Origin: Nitrosomonas sp.
Lineage (GTDB): Bacteria > Pseudomonadota > Gammaproteobacteria > Burkholderiales > Nitrosomonadaceae
NCBI GenBank assembly: GCA_020890945.1
Contig: JAJHPK010000063.1
Coordinates: forward strand, 1-60,276
DNA length: 60,276 nt
Direction of reading: 5' to 3'
Part shown: piece after piece, positions 36,209 through 46,576 of the stretch
How positions within the stretch are numbered: the stretch's first letter is position 1
Layout: every line of letters begins with the position of its first letter
Made by a program: the position numbers and the translations under genes
The notes under the pieces: model-generated
What the model was told of the DNA's origin: nothing
Databases searched by the model: none
The model's input: only the letters and a program-made list of their open reading frames with translations

Positions 36209-38329
36209 ATGCCTGAGTCAGAAATTTTATTTTCTGAAGTAGCCCAATATCTTAAACCAGAAGATGTCGTGCAACTTAGAAACGCACATTCTTTCGGGAG
36301 TGGTGCGCACTCAGGGCAATTTCGTAAATCCGGCGAACCTTATTTCTCGCACCCAGTTGCAGTGGCCAGAATTTTGAGTTCGTTGCACCTTGACGCACCT
36401 ACGCTCATGGCGGCGCTATTGCATGATGTGGTAGAAGATACGGAAATTTCCAAAGCAGAAATTAGTGAACGGTTTGGGGATTCGGTAGCAGAATTAGTAG
36501 ACGGTGTTTCTAAGCTGGCAAAGATTGAGTTTCAAACGCAAGCAGAAGCGCAGGCAGAAAATTTTCGTAAAATGCTGTTGGCGATGGCGCGTGATGTGCG
36601 TGTCATTTTAATCAAATTGGCGGACAGGTTGCACAATATGCGCACGTTGGAGTCGATGTTGCCGGCTAAACAACGCAGCATTGCACGCGAAACCCTTGAA
36701 ATATATGCACCCATTGCCTATCGCCTTGGTTTGAATAATGTTTTCCAGGAATTACAGGAATTAAGCTTCCGCTATTCTTATCCGATGCGTTATAGCGTTT
36801 TGGTCAAAGCTACCAAAGCCGCTCGCGGTAATCGGCGCGAAGTTGTCGGTAGAATTCTGGAAGCCATTAAAATAAAACTTAAAGAGGCTGGTCTAGATGC
36901 GGAAGTAACAGGGCGCGAGAAGCATCTTTACAGTATTTATAGCAAAATGCTAGAAAAGCATTTATCGTTTTCTGAAGTACTGGATATTTACGGTTTTCGA
37001 GTGGTTGTTAACGATATTCCCTCTTGTTACGTGGCTTTGGGGACATTGCATGGATTATATCGCCCCATTCCAGGTAAGTTTAAGGATTATATTGCAATTC
37101 CCAAAAACAATGGTTATCAATCATTGCACAGTACTTTGTTAGGTCCATTTGGCTTGCCCATTGAGATTCAAATTCGTACTGTTGAAATGCATAGTGTTGC
37201 AGAAAATGGGATTGCAGCGCATTGGCTTTATAAATCTTCCGAGAATGATGATTTCAAGAATGAATATTTGAAATCGGGGCAATGGTTGCAAAGCTTATTG
37301 GAAGCGTTGCTTTCAAATTCCTCCGATTCGCTTGAGTTTTTGGAACATCTAAAACTTGATTTATTTCCAGGTGATGTTTACGTTTTTACCCCGCAAGGGA
37401 AAATTCTTACGCTACCCAGAAGTTCTACAGCGGTTGATTTTGCCTATGCGGTACATTCTGATGTTGGAAATTGCTGCGTCGCAGCAAAAATTAATGGTGA
37501 AAGCGCGCCTCTGCGAACCAAATTAAAAAGCGGTGATCGGGTTGAAATCATTACCGCACCCTATGCTAAGCCGAATCCTGCTTGGCTCAGTTATGTAGCA
37601 ACCGGAAGAGCGCGTTCGCATATTCGCCACTTTCTTAAAAATATTCAATATGTGGAATCGGTAAAACTGGGAGAACGATTGCTAAATCAAGCCTTGCAAT
37701 CCTTCAATATTAACCCAGAATCGGTTACAGAACTACAATGGGAAAAACTGGTCCGTGATAGCGGTGTGAAATCCAGAGAAGATTTACTCGCAGAAATGGC
37801 TCTGGGCAAACAGCTTCCCGCCGTTATCGCAAAACGACTGACTTCTCCAGCAGAAACCACTGCAAATGAGCAAGCGGCAGGGCCAATTATGATATTGGGA
37901 ACTGAAGGCCTAACCGTGCAATTCGCGAAATGTTGTCGGCCGATTCCTGGCGATGAAATTGCTGGCGTAATTAAAAAAGAATATGGTCTCATCATTCATA
38001 CCCATGATTGTCCCGCGATTGCCAGCAGTCAAAAAAGTCCAGAAAGTTGCATGAATTGTTTAGATGTCGCTTGGGGAAAAGATATCACTCGAAGCTTTGA
38101 AGTTAGCATTCGAGTGACTGCAGCCAATAAAAAAGGCGTTCTAGCTCAAGTTGCGGCTGAGATTGCCAAAGCAGAATCTAATATTGATGATATTGAGATG
38201 GAAAGCGGAGATGATTATACCTATATGCATCTCATTATCCAGGTCAATAATCGACAGCACCTTGCCCAAGTGATGAGAGGTTTAAGGCATATCCAAGATG
38301 TGATTAAAATTAGTCGAATTAAAGACTAA
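36209..38329 (+). CDS. spoT: Bifunctional (p)ppGpp synthetase/hydrolase (RelA/SpoT)
   Basis: A 706-residue stringent-response enzyme. The HD hydrolase is intact (SHPVAVARIL, LLHDVVEDTEI), followed by the synthetase (YSIYSKM, IYGFRVVV, FKDYIAIPKNNGYQSLHST), TGS (VFTPQGKILTLP), a conserved-cysteine region (FAKCCRPIPGDEI, HTHDCPAI) and a C-terminal ACT domain (EVSIRVTAANKKGVLAQ). The intact HD and ED residues point to a two-way SpoT type. AGAGGCG precedes the ATG. Confidence 0.94.
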   Translation: MPESEILFSEVAQYLKPEDVVQLRNAHSFGSGAHSGQFRKSGEPYFSHPVAVARILSSLHLDAPTLMAALLHDVVEDTEISKAEISERFGDSVAELVDGVSKLAKIEFQTQAEAQAENFRKMLLAMARDVRVILIKLADRLHNMRTLESMLPAKQRSIARETLEIYAPIAYRLGLNNVFQELQELSFRYSYPMRYSVLVKATKAARGNRREVVGRILEAIKIKLKEAGLDAEVTGREKHLYSIYSKMLEKHLSFSEVLDIYGFRVVVNDIPSCYVALGTLHGLYRPIPGKFKDYIAIPKNNGYQSLHSTLLGPFGLPIEIQIRTVEMHSVAENGIAAHWLYKSSENDDFKNEYLKSGQWLQSLLEALLSNSSDSLEFLEHLKLDLFPGDVYVFTPQGKILTLPRSSTAVDFAYAVHSDVGNCCVAAKINGESAPLRTKLKSGDRVEIITAPYAKPNPAWLSYVATGRARSHIRHFLKNIQYVESVKLGERLLNQALQSFNINPESVTELQWEKLVRDSGVKSREDLLAEMALGKQLPAVIAKRLTSPAETTANEQAAGPIMILGTEGLTVQFAKCCRPIPGDEIAGVIKKEYGLIIHTHDCPAIASSQKSPESCMNCLDVAWGKDITRSFEVSIRVTAANKKGVLAQVAAEIAKAESNIDDIEMESGDDYTYMHLIIQVNNRQHLAQVMRGLRHIQDVIKISRIKD

Positions 38330-38440
38330 TAGTTTCAATTTTTTACTTCAATGTAAACTTAAACGAACAATTTATCGCAACATGTAAAAATTGATCAAGC
38401 ACCAATAAAGTACCTAGCCGTTTTTTTGATGTTAGCTTTG

Positions 38441-38460
38441 TTTAGCAGAATTCTGCTAAA
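38441..38460. promoter_or_regulatory. Perfect 20-bp palindrome upstream of fdxA
   Basis: Both strands read TTTAGCAGAATTCTGCTAAA. It lies about 48 bases before the fdxA ATG, overlapping a possible extended -10 (TGCTAAAAT). This is the placement of a dimeric repressor operator. The binding protein is unknown. Confidence 0.6.
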
Positions 38461-38507
38461 ATATAAAATTCTATTTTGTACAAAGCGTTCAGCAAGGAAG
38501 AGTTGTC

Positions 38508-38831
38508 ATGGCTTATGTAGTAACCGAAAGTTGTATCAAATGTAAATATACAGATTGTGTGGATGTATGTCCGGTCGATTGTTTTCGTGAAGGACCCAAT
38601 ATTTTAGTGATTGATCCGGATGAGTGTATTGATTGCACACTTTGTGTTGCAGAATGTCCGGTAGAAGCGATTTTTGCTGAGGATGATGTGCCCGATGAAC
38701 AATCACATTTTATTTCGTTAAACGCTGAACTTTCCAAGCAATGGCAACCTATCATCGAGAAAAAGGACGCATTACCAGGTGCGGATGAGTGGGCGAAAAT
38801 TAAAGATAAATTCGATGAGTTAGAACGTTAA
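38508..38831 (+). CDS. fdxA: 7Fe ferredoxin [3Fe-4S][4Fe-4S]
   Basis: A 107-residue ferredoxin of Azotobacter FdI type. Cysteines lie in [18 protein letters not shown] (N-terminal) and [17 protein letters not shown]; the longer spacing and extra Cys of the first half give a [3Fe-4S] site. The about 50-residue C-terminal extension ([20 protein letters not shown]) is typical. AAGGAAGAG precedes the ATG. It is an electron carrier, probably single-gene, with the palindrome just upstream. Confidence 0.93.
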   Translation: MAYVVTESCIKCKYTDCVDVCPVDCFREGPNILVIDPDECIDCTLCVAECPVEAIFAEDDVPDEQSHFISLNAELSKQWQPIIEKKDALPGADEWAKIKDKFDELER

Positions 38832-38859
38832 TTTTTTGTTGCGGTAATTCTTCTGCCGC

Positions 38860-41646
38860 ATGATCGATAGAATTTCCCAATTCTCGGAAATTTCTTTAGA
38901 AGAAACGATAAATTTTCTTAGAATGGGCGCTACGGTTGTTACACCAAATCGTAGGTTGGCTTTGACTTTGATAAGGAAGTTTGATCAGGATTGTGTTAGT
39001 TCTATCAATACGGCCTGGTATACGGCAGATGTACTGCCGTTTTTATCTTTCCTCGAAAGAATTTACTCCGATGCGCTTTACTCTCCTCAAGCGCATGTTG
39101 TGCCTCAATTACTTTCTGCCTGGCAAGAACGATTGTTATGGGAATCGATCATTCGTTCTTCGGACGAAGAAAATCGATTATTGCAACATTCCCAAGCAGC
39201 AGAATTAGCGCAAGAAACTTGGGAACTGCTCTATTCTTGGAACATAATCACTCAATTCGCTCATTATCCATTGAGCGACGATGCCCGGAATTTTTTATCA
39301 TGGGCTAATACTTATCGCCATCTTACGGAAAGTAATCAGCAAATTGATCAGGCAAGATTATGTGATTGGATTGCTGAAAACTATCAGAATGTATCCATAA
39401 AAAAGTCAACGTCAGTGATTTGCTACGGCTTTGATTTTTTTACGCCTCAACAAGTACGATTGCTTGAAAAGCTTCACAGTAATGACTGCGAAGTCAAGAT
39501 CGCTTATCCGGTATCGTCAAATCAAATCCACTCAGACCAACGGTCTAGCAAGATCGGGTACGTTGAATTTGCTACCAGTCGTGATGAAATTTATCAAGCT
39601 GCAATTTGGTCGCGTAACCGTTTGGAAGAAAATCCTGAAGTCTCGATCGGTATTGTCGTACCGGATTTATCAAGCGCTCGTAATACGATACAGCGTGTTT
39701 TTACGTCCGTTATGTATCCTGATGCACGTTGGTCGTTATCAGATGGCGGCGCCAGTAAAATAGTCCCTTTTAATCTATCGCTGGGATTGCCACTGAGTTC
39801 TTATCCATTGATTGATACAGCTTTGTCGTGTCTATCTTTGTTACATACGGAAATTCCATTTAGCCGTGTCAGTCAGTTATTGCAATCACCCTTTTGGAGC
39901 GGCGCGGAAAGTGAAAAAATTCCACGCGCATTGCTTGATTCTGAATTGCGCCGCTTTAGCGAACCAACCATTTCTTTACGTCAGTTGATTGAATTGATCA
40001 AAAAAAATGACGCAAAAGCAACCTGTCCGTTGTTATTGCAATGCCTCAATCAATTGCAAGTATTTAAAGAAACGCAGTTGCCGAAATCGAGTAGTTACGC
40101 GACTTTTGCACACCTTTTTACCGAAATGCTGCAGCTATTCGGTTTTCCCGGAGAGCGAAGTCTAAATTCTGAAGAATATCAAACATATCAAAAGTGGCAA
40201 GCGTTACTGGTAGAGTTCGCATCACTCGATAGAGCTGTGTCTCAAGTCAGTTTGTATCTCGCAGTAACCCATCTAAAACAAGTCACGCGAGAAACTTTGT
40301 TTCAACCGGAATCACCTGTTGTGCCAATACAGATTTTGGGTGTGTTAGAAGCCAACCACGTTACCTTTGATCATTTATGGATCATGAACCTATCTCATGA
40401 ACAATGGCCAATACGCGCTAATCCGAATCCATTCATTCCGCTCGAGTTGCAAGCAAAATGCGAGCTTCCTTTTTTATCACAATCACAAGCGTTTGCTTAT
40501 TGTAAAAAAATGACGCAGCGATGGTTGAATAGTGCTGATGAAGTCATTCTCAGTTATCCAAAAAATGATGACGATGGTAATGAGCTGCAGGCCAGTCCAC
40601 TGATTCACTCAGTTGCGAAAATTCCTGTCCATTTAGCAACATGGCAATCACAAGATGAATTAATTGCTCAGTCTTGCAAGCTACAGTCGGATAGCGATCA
40701 TCAAGTATTTGCGTTGTCAGAAAAAACTCTTGAAAAGCCGCTCAAAGGAGGTACGGCAGTTATCAAAGATTATGCAGCGTGTCCTATACGAGCTTTGATT
40801 AAACATCGATTGAATGTAAAGCCATTAGATAGCCCGCATAGTGGTTTGAATGCGTTAGAACGCGGTACGCTGATACATGATGCTTTAGCTCATCTTTGGC
40901 AAGAATTAAAAAGTAAAAAAAATTTCGATGCGTTGAATGAGGAAGATTTGGTAAAAATACTTACTCGTTCAGCAAATAAGGCTATTTTCCGCATGCAGCC
41001 ATCCAAGCCAACCGTGTTTTCTCAAAGCTTTACCGAGATCGAAATTCAGCGATTGATAAATTTGTTGCGTGAATGGCTGGAAAACGAGAAAAATCGGCCT
41101 GATTTCGAAGTAACTGCGATCGAGGAAAAAAAACTGATTCAAGTAAGCAAACTGCTTCTTAATGTTCGCATAGACCGAATCGATACGCTTGATACCGATG
41201 AACAAATCATCATTGATTACAAAACGAGCCGGCCTTCGGTTCAAACTTTGATGGGCGATCGTCTTGAGGAACCGCAATTGCCTTTATATTTAGTGATGAC
41301 TGAGGCACAACAAAAAGCAGCAGGTGCGGTATTTGCGACGATCAAAGCTGGAGAATTTGGATTTAGCGGTATTACCAAAGATCCTGATTTGCTGTCAGAT
41401 GTGAAAGCTTTTTCACAAATAAAAGAATGTGAATCTTTCAATTCCTGGGCTGACGTGATAGCAGCCTGGCGACGTCAACTCACTGCTCTCGCAGATGGAT
41501 TTTGCAGTGGCGATGCAAGGATTGATCCTAAAAGCTATTCGACTACATGCCAACAGTGCGACATGCAATTGATCTGCCGGATTTCTCAGCGCACCAATGC
41601 CAAGACGTCTACTGTGCCAGAATCGGCGTATGAAAATGAAGGTTAA
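38860..41646 (+). CDS. addB: AddB-like nuclease subunit
   Basis: A 928-residue protein of the AddB/RexB type. The C-terminal PD-(D/E)xK nuclease has IIIDYKTSRPSVQ, and the Fe-S cluster cysteines are CPIRALIKHRL before it and CQQCDMQLIC after it. The N-terminal half is a degenerate UvrD-like helicase. With AddA it would process double-strand breaks for RecA. It overlaps addA. No strong ribosome site is visible before the ATG. Confidence 0.85.
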   Translation: MIDRISQFSEISLEETINFLRMGATVVTPNRRLALTLIRKFDQDCVSSINTAWYTADVLPFLSFLERIYSDALYSPQAHVVPQLLSAWQERLLWESIIRSSDEENRLLQHSQAAELAQETWELLYSWNIITQFAHYPLSDDARNFLSWANTYRHLTESNQQIDQARLCDWIAENYQNVSIKKSTSVICYGFDFFTPQQVRLLEKLHSNDCEVKIAYPVSSNQIHSDQRSSKIGYVEFATSRDEIYQAAIWSRNRLEENPEVSIGIVVPDLSSARNTIQRVFTSVMYPDARWSLSDGGASKIVPFNLSLGLPLSSYPLIDTALSCLSLLHTEIPFSRVSQLLQSPFWSGAESEKIPRALLDSELRRFSEPTISLRQLIELIKKNDAKATCPLLLQCLNQLQVFKETQLPKSSSYATFAHLFTEMLQLFGFPGERSLNSEEYQTYQKWQALLVEFASLDRAVSQVSLYLAVTHLKQVTRETLFQPESPVVPIQILGVLEANHVTFDHLWIMNLSHEQWPIRANPNPFIPLELQAKCELPFLSQSQAFAYCKKMTQRWLNSADEVILSYPKNDDDGNELQASPLIHSVAKIPVHLATWQSQDELIAQSCKLQSDSDHQVFALSEKTLEKPLKGGTAVIKDYAACPIRALIKHRLNVKPLDSPHSGLNALERGTLIHDALAHLWQELKSKKNFDALNEEDLVKILTRSANKAIFRMQPSKPTVFSQSFTEIEIQRLINLLREWLENEKNRPDFEVTAIEEKKLIQVSKLLLNVRIDRIDTLDTDEQIIIDYKTSRPSVQTLMGDRLEEPQLPLYLVMTEAQQKAAGAVFATIKAGEFGFSGITKDPDLLSDVKAFSQIKECESFNSWADVIAAWRRQLTALADGFCSGDARIDPKSYSTTCQQCDMQLICRISQRTNAKTSTVPESAYENEG

Positions 41647-44600
41647 TCATTCCATCCCTGATGCTTTAGAACGGATTCGAGCATTAAATCCAGAACGATC
41701 GTTTATTGTTCAAGCACCAGCAGGATCCGGCAAAACAACATTGTTGATTCAGCGCTATTTGAAATTGCTGACGTGCGTCGATGTCCCTGAGGAAATCATC
41801 GCCATTACTTTTACACGAAAAGCCGCCGCTGAAATGCGCATGCGAGTTTTAGAAACGCTAGAGATTTGTCAAGAAGACACAAAAAACAGCCATAGCCATT
41901 TCGTGACAGAGCATGACCGATTGAACTACGAATTATCATCGGTGGCGTTATCGCGTGATCGCCAACTGGGTTGGCAATTGATTGAAAATCCACAGAGATT
42001 ACGCATACAAACCATCGATTCATTGTGTGCCTCGTTGGTACGGCAAATGCCAGTGTTATCGCAACTCGGCGCGCCACCCAAAATTACCGAACGTGCAGAC
42101 GAGTTGTATCTTGAAGCGGCTCGAATGACCTTGAAGCAAATAGAAGGAAAAGCGGTAATTGCACAAGATATTAAAAAACTATTTGAATATTTAGATAATG
42201 ATTGGACGCGTGTCGAGTCTTTGCTCGCCGAAATGTTGGCAAAACGCGACCAGTGGTTGCGTCATACCGCTGGTAAAACTACCAGAGAAGAATTGCAAGC
42301 CGCATTACACAACACTCGGAATCATGCTTTGCGGACGGTTTATCAATTATTTCCGCGTGAGTTACAAAACGAACTGGTGCATTTGATGCGCTATGCTGCA
42401 AGCAATTTGAGCCAGGAAGAGGAAAAATATAAGCAATCTGCAATTATTGCATCATTGGATTTGGAAAATTTCTCGACTGCTCAAATTCAGCATTGGCAGG
42501 GGATAGCAGCATTGTTATTAACTATAAAAGATAATTGGCGCAGTAAAATTACAGTTAATGAAGGTTTTCCTGCAGGTAGTAATTCACAAGAGAAGAAACT
42601 CGCCAAAGAATGGAAAGATAGATGGCATCATTTGATTGAAGTGTTGCAACCATTAGATGATTTACGCCAAGCATTACAAGCCATTCGGCAACTTCCACCA
42701 CCACAGTATTCAGATCAGCAATGGCAAATCATTGGTGCGATTACGGGCTTATTACACCAAGCCGTCGCCGCGCTAAAAGTGGTTTTTCAACATCATGGCG
42801 AAGTGGATTTTGCTGAAATCACTGCACGTGCTTCTCAAGCACTGGGAGATCCGGAGGAGCCTACCGATTTGGCATTAGCCTTGGATTATCGCATTCAACA
42901 CTTATTGATTGATGAATTCCAGGATACATCAATCAGTCAATTTCGGTTAATTGAAAAATTGATTGCTGGATGGGAAACGGGAGACGGTCGCAGTCTGTTT
43001 GCGGTTGGTGATCCGATGCAATCGATTTATCGTTTTCGCGAAGCCGAAGTCGGGCTTTTCCTGCAAGCAAGTCAACAAGGGATTGGCGATATCATATTGG
43101 AGCCGGTTACGCTGACGGCTAATTTTCGTTCACAGCAAGGTGTTGTCGATTGGGTCAATGCTACTTTTAGCAATATCATGCCTAACGAAGGAAATATTTC
43201 TAAAGGTGCCGTGGCATATTCACCTTCTGTCGCTATTCATGAGAAGCATCCTGCACAAGCAGTCAAAATACATCCTTTTTTTGCTCGTAGTGATTGTGAT
43301 GAAGCAATCCAAGTACTGAATATTATTTTAGAAACAAAGAAAAATAATCCCAACGATTCGATTGCCATCCTGGTGCGAAATCGAAACCACTTAGATGCCA
43401 TTACAACTGACCTCAAAAGAGGAAAGATACCCTTTCGAGCTGTCGAAATCGAAGCGTTAGATGATAAGCCAGTGGTGCAAGATTTATTAGTATTGACTCG
43501 AGCTCTGCTGAATCCAGCGGATCGTATCGCATGGATTGCGCTTTTACGTACGCCTTTTGGTGGAATTCTATTAAACGACCTAGTTGCTTTAGTCAGTAAT
43601 GGACAGGCAGATGCGAATAGTCATTCTGATACCAAAGCATTAACAATATGGGAATTGCTTTGTGATGAAAGTTTCTGGCGAGGACCGGTGCATCGTGTTT
43701 CTGTCGATGGCATGGCGCGAATGCGTACATTACGTGGAGTACTACAGCCTTGCATTGAACACCGCCAGCGGCAATCGTTGCGTAGTACCGTTGAAACAGT
43801 TTGGCGAATGCTGGGCGGACCGGGATGCGTTGATCCGTACTCTGATAATAACAATCAAAGTAAAGCGGATTTAAGTGACGCCGACATTTTTCTAGATTAT
43901 CTGGAAAAAAAAGAGAGTGCGCGGAGTATTCCTGACGTTGCGCTTTTTGAGAAAGGTCTTCGTGAACTGTATGCCTTATCTGATCCGAACGCAGACGACA
44001 GCTTACAAATAATGACTATTCATAAGGCCAAAGGCCTTGAGTTTGATACGGTGATTGTTCCAGGGCTTGGCCGAGTACCAAGAAATAAAGATAAGCGATT
44101 ATTAAAATGGCTTGAACAGCCTACTGATGACAAAAATCATTCGCGCGAAGTAACGGCTGATTTACTGTTGGCGCCCATTGCGAGAACCGGTGAGCCAGAA
44201 GATTCAATCTATCGCTGGATCGATAAATTGAATCAAGAAAAAGAACAGTTTGAGTCAGTAAGGTTACTGTATGTTGCCGCCACTAGAGCAAAGAAACAGT
44301 TACATTTGTTGGGACATACCGAATTGGATCGGAAAGAAGCGAATGTATCAATCAAAGAGCCTGCTTCACGCTCATTGTTATCGCAACTATGGAAAACGAT
44401 TGCGCCTATTTATAGCGATGCATTCTCAAAAACGCCTGATCAATCGGTTCCTCAGCTAGAGTTTAATATGAGTGAGCGAATTGATCAGCATTTTTATCGT
44501 CTGCCATCGGATTGGATATTGCCGGATGCTTATTCTGCTGTGAATTGGAAACAACCACCTTGGAATGAAGTATCAAAAAATCTCATAGAATTTTCATGGG

Positions 44601-45130
44601 CTAGCGAAATTGTGCGTTGCGTCGGAGTCGTGACGCATCGATGGTTGCAACAAATTGCGGAAGATGAAATGCAAGAATGGAGTGTCGCGAGAATAGAATC
44701 GATGCAAAATCACTTTAAAAAGAACTTGCTCTCGATAGGCATGAATGAAAGCGACGATAAATTGAATGAAGCCGTCGATCGAATAATTCAGGCATTGACG
44801 AATGCAGTGACAGACAAAATAGGTCGGTGGATATTGAGTCCTCAGCTCAATGCTCAAAACGAATTAAAAATCACCGGAATGATGAACGGTCATCTCGTTA
44901 AAGGCGTTATCGATAGAACTTTTTGTGACTTAGAGGGAAATCGTTGGATCATCGATTACAAAATAAGCAGTCATGAAGGTAAAATCGATATGCAAGAATT
45001 TCTTGATCGAGAAAAAATTCGCTATCAAAAGCAACTTGAGCAATATAAGTGTTTAATGCAGCAAATCGATTCTCGCCCTATAAAGTTGGGTCTGTATTTT
45101 CCTATGATGCGAGGTTGGAGAATCGTTTAG
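41630..45130 (+). CDS. addA: AddA-like helicase-nuclease
   Basis: A 1166-residue UvrD-type helicase fused to a C-terminal nuclease. Walker A is VQAPAGSGKTTLLIQRY, motif II is LLIDEFQDTS, later motifs are VGDPMQSIYRFREAEVG, TIHKAKGLEFDTVIVPGL and LLYVAATRAKKQLHLL, and the nuclease motif is WIIDYKISSHE. It overlaps addB by 17 bp if it starts at the ATG at 41630; a second ATG is at 41636, and a more upstream frame start at 41597 is less likely. The pair replaces RecBCD. Confidence 0.88.
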   Translation: MKMKVNHSIPDALERIRALNPERSFIVQAPAGSGKTTLLIQRYLKLLTCVDVPEEIIAITFTRKAAAEMRMRVLETLEICQEDTKNSHSHFVTEHDRLNYELSSVALSRDRQLGWQLIENPQRLRIQTIDSLCASLVRQMPVLSQLGAPPKITERADELYLEAARMTLKQIEGKAVIAQDIKKLFEYLDNDWTRVESLLAEMLAKRDQWLRHTAGKTTREELQAALHNTRNHALRTVYQLFPRELQNELVHLMRYAASNLSQEEEKYKQSAIIASLDLENFSTAQIQHWQGIAALLLTIKDNWRSKITVNEGFPAGSNSQEKKLAKEWKDRWHHLIEVLQPLDDLRQALQAIRQLPPPQYSDQQWQIIGAITGLLHQAVAALKVVFQHHGEVDFAEITARASQALGDPEEPTDLALALDYRIQHLLIDEFQDTSISQFRLIEKLIAGWETGDGRSLFAVGDPMQSIYRFREAEVGLFLQASQQGIGDIILEPVTLTANFRSQQGVVDWVNATFSNIMPNEGNISKGAVAYSPSVAIHEKHPAQAVKIHPFFARSDCDEAIQVLNIILETKKNNPNDSIAILVRNRNHLDAITTDLKRGKIPFRAVEIEALDDKPVVQDLLVLTRALLNPADRIAWIALLRTPFGGILLNDLVALVSNGQADANSHSDTKALTIWELLCDESFWRGPVHRVSVDGMARMRTLRGVLQPCIEHRQRQSLRSTVETVWRMLGGPGCVDPYSDNNNQSKADLSDADIFLDYLEKKESARSIPDVALFEKGLRELYALSDPNADDSLQIMTIHKAKGLEFDTVIVPGLGRVPRNKDKRLLKWLEQPTDDKNHSREVTADLLLAPIARTGEPEDSIYRWIDKLNQEKEQFESVRLLYVAATRAKKQLHLLGHTELDRKEANVSIKEPASRSLLSQLWKTIAPIYSDAFSKTPDQSVPQLEFNMSERIDQHFYRLPSDWILPDAYSAVNWKQPPWNEVSKNLIEFSWASEIVRCVGVVTHRWLQQIAEDEMQEWSVARIESMQNHFKKNLLSIGMNESDDKLNEAVDRIIQALTNAVTDKIGRWILSPQLNAQNELKITGMMNGHLVKGVIDRTFCDLEGNRWIIDYKISSHEGKIDMQEFLDREKIRYQKQLEQYKCLMQQIDSRPIKLGLYFPMMRGWRIV

Positions 45131-45192
45131 TCAAGCGATAGCAAGGGTTGAGATAAATGCGAAATATTTTTTATTGTGAGACGTAACGCAAT

Positions 45193-46572
45193 TTATTTTT
45201 CATTGGTTTTTTCGAAACGGGCTTGCCCAGCCATCCAAACCAATATCAAAACCGGTAGACCTATTATTGCGGTAGCGATAAAAAAGTTTTCGTAGCCATA
45301 CGCATCTACAAATTGTCCGCTGAAACCGGCGATAAACTTCGGTAACAGTAACATGACCGAGCTGAACAAAGCATATTGCGTTGCAGAGTAGGCGGAATTG
45401 GTCAAGCCGGATAGATACGCAATAAAAGCGCTCGATGCAATGCCGGCCGCTAAGTTATCCGCTGAAATGGTAAGAATGAGGCCGCTCACGTTATGACCTT
45501 GGCCTGCCAGCCAAACAAAAAGCAAATTGGTTGCCGCAGACAATATGGCGCCTAAAAACAGCGTGCGCATAATGCCAATTTTTGCAGTTAATACGCCACC
45601 GATGGCGGCTCCTGCAATGGTCATAATGACTCCATACACTTTTGAGATCGTCGCAACTTCGTCTTTGGTGTAACCCATATCAACATAAAATGGATTGCTC
45701 ATAACGCCCATCACCACATCGGATATTCGATAGATTGCAATAAGTGCCAATATCATCAGCGCCTGACGACCATGACGAACGATAAAGTCCCTGAAAGGTG
45801 CAATCAATGCGCTATACAACCATGCCAATGCTTTATTAATGCGCGGCGAAAGATTCCAGGTTGCCATTCGTTGTAATGCGATTTTTTCATTTTCAGAAAC
45901 TTGTTGATTGTAAACAACATTAGGTTCGCGAATAATCAGGGTTGTCATCAGCCCAACTACCATGCTGCACGCCATGGCGAGATATGCAACTTGCCAAGGG
46001 AAATGCTCGTAAGTCGTTTCCGAAGCATCCATTGCGGCCGCAATCCATAACACACCGGCTGATGCTAAGATCATCGCAATCCGATAACCACCTTGATACG
46101 TTGCCGCCATTGCACCTTGCAATTCAATGGCAACCGCTTCGATACGATAAGCATCCAAGGCAATGTCTTGCGTTGCTGACGCAAAAGCGACTGCGAGCGC
46201 AAAAAAGACCAGTTGCGTTAAATTCAACAAAGGATCAGTAAAGGCCATTCCTATTAATGCTATTGTGATGATGATTTGCGACAGAAATAGCCAAGAACGC
46301 CGGCGTCCGAGTAATCGGGTCAAAACGGGTAACGGCATGCGATCCACCAATGGAGACCAAAGCCATTTAAAACTATAGGCCAAGCCGATCCAACTTAAGT
46401 GACCGATAGTAGCGCGGTCGATACCTGCTTCACGTAGCCAAAACGATAACGTGCCTAAGATTAATAGCAAAGGCAGCCCCGCTGAAAATCCAAGTGATAG
46501 CATTCCAATCACGCGAGGATGTAGATAGATGCGTAGTGCGTTCGACCAACTGGAAGTTTCGGTGGATTTCAT
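45193..46572 (-). CDS. ampG: AmpG-like muropeptide permease (MFS)
   Basis: A 459-residue protein with about 12 membrane helices. The N-terminal LGFSAGLPLLLILGTLSFWL, IGHLSWIGLAYSFKWLWSPLVDR and FASATQDIALDAYRIEA match AmpG, which imports anhydromuropeptides for cell-wall recycling. It lies 4 bp after the exonuclease III gene and ends near the addA end, converging. Confidence 0.8.
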   Translation of the reverse strand: MKSTETSSWSNALRIYLHPRVIGMLSLGFSAGLPLLLILGTLSFWLREAGIDRATIGHLSWIGLAYSFKWLWSPLVDRMPLPVLTRLLGRRRSWLFLSQIIITIALIGMAFTDPLLNLTQLVFFALAVAFASATQDIALDAYRIEAVAIELQGAMAATYQGGYRIAMILASAGVLWIAAAMDASETTYEHFPWQVAYLAMACSMVVGLMTTLIIREPNVVYNQQVSENEKIALQRMATWNLSPRINKALAWLYSALIAPFRDFIVRHGRQALMILALIAIYRISDVVMGVMSNPFYVDMGYTKDEVATISKVYGVIMTIAGAAIGGVLTAKIGIMRTLFLGAILSAATNLLFVWLAGQGHNVSGLILTISADNLAAGIASSAFIAYLSGLTNSAYSATQYALFSSVMLLLPKFIAGFSGQFVDAYGYENFFIATAIIGLPVLILVWMAGQARFEKTNEK

Positions 46573-46576
46573 AAGG

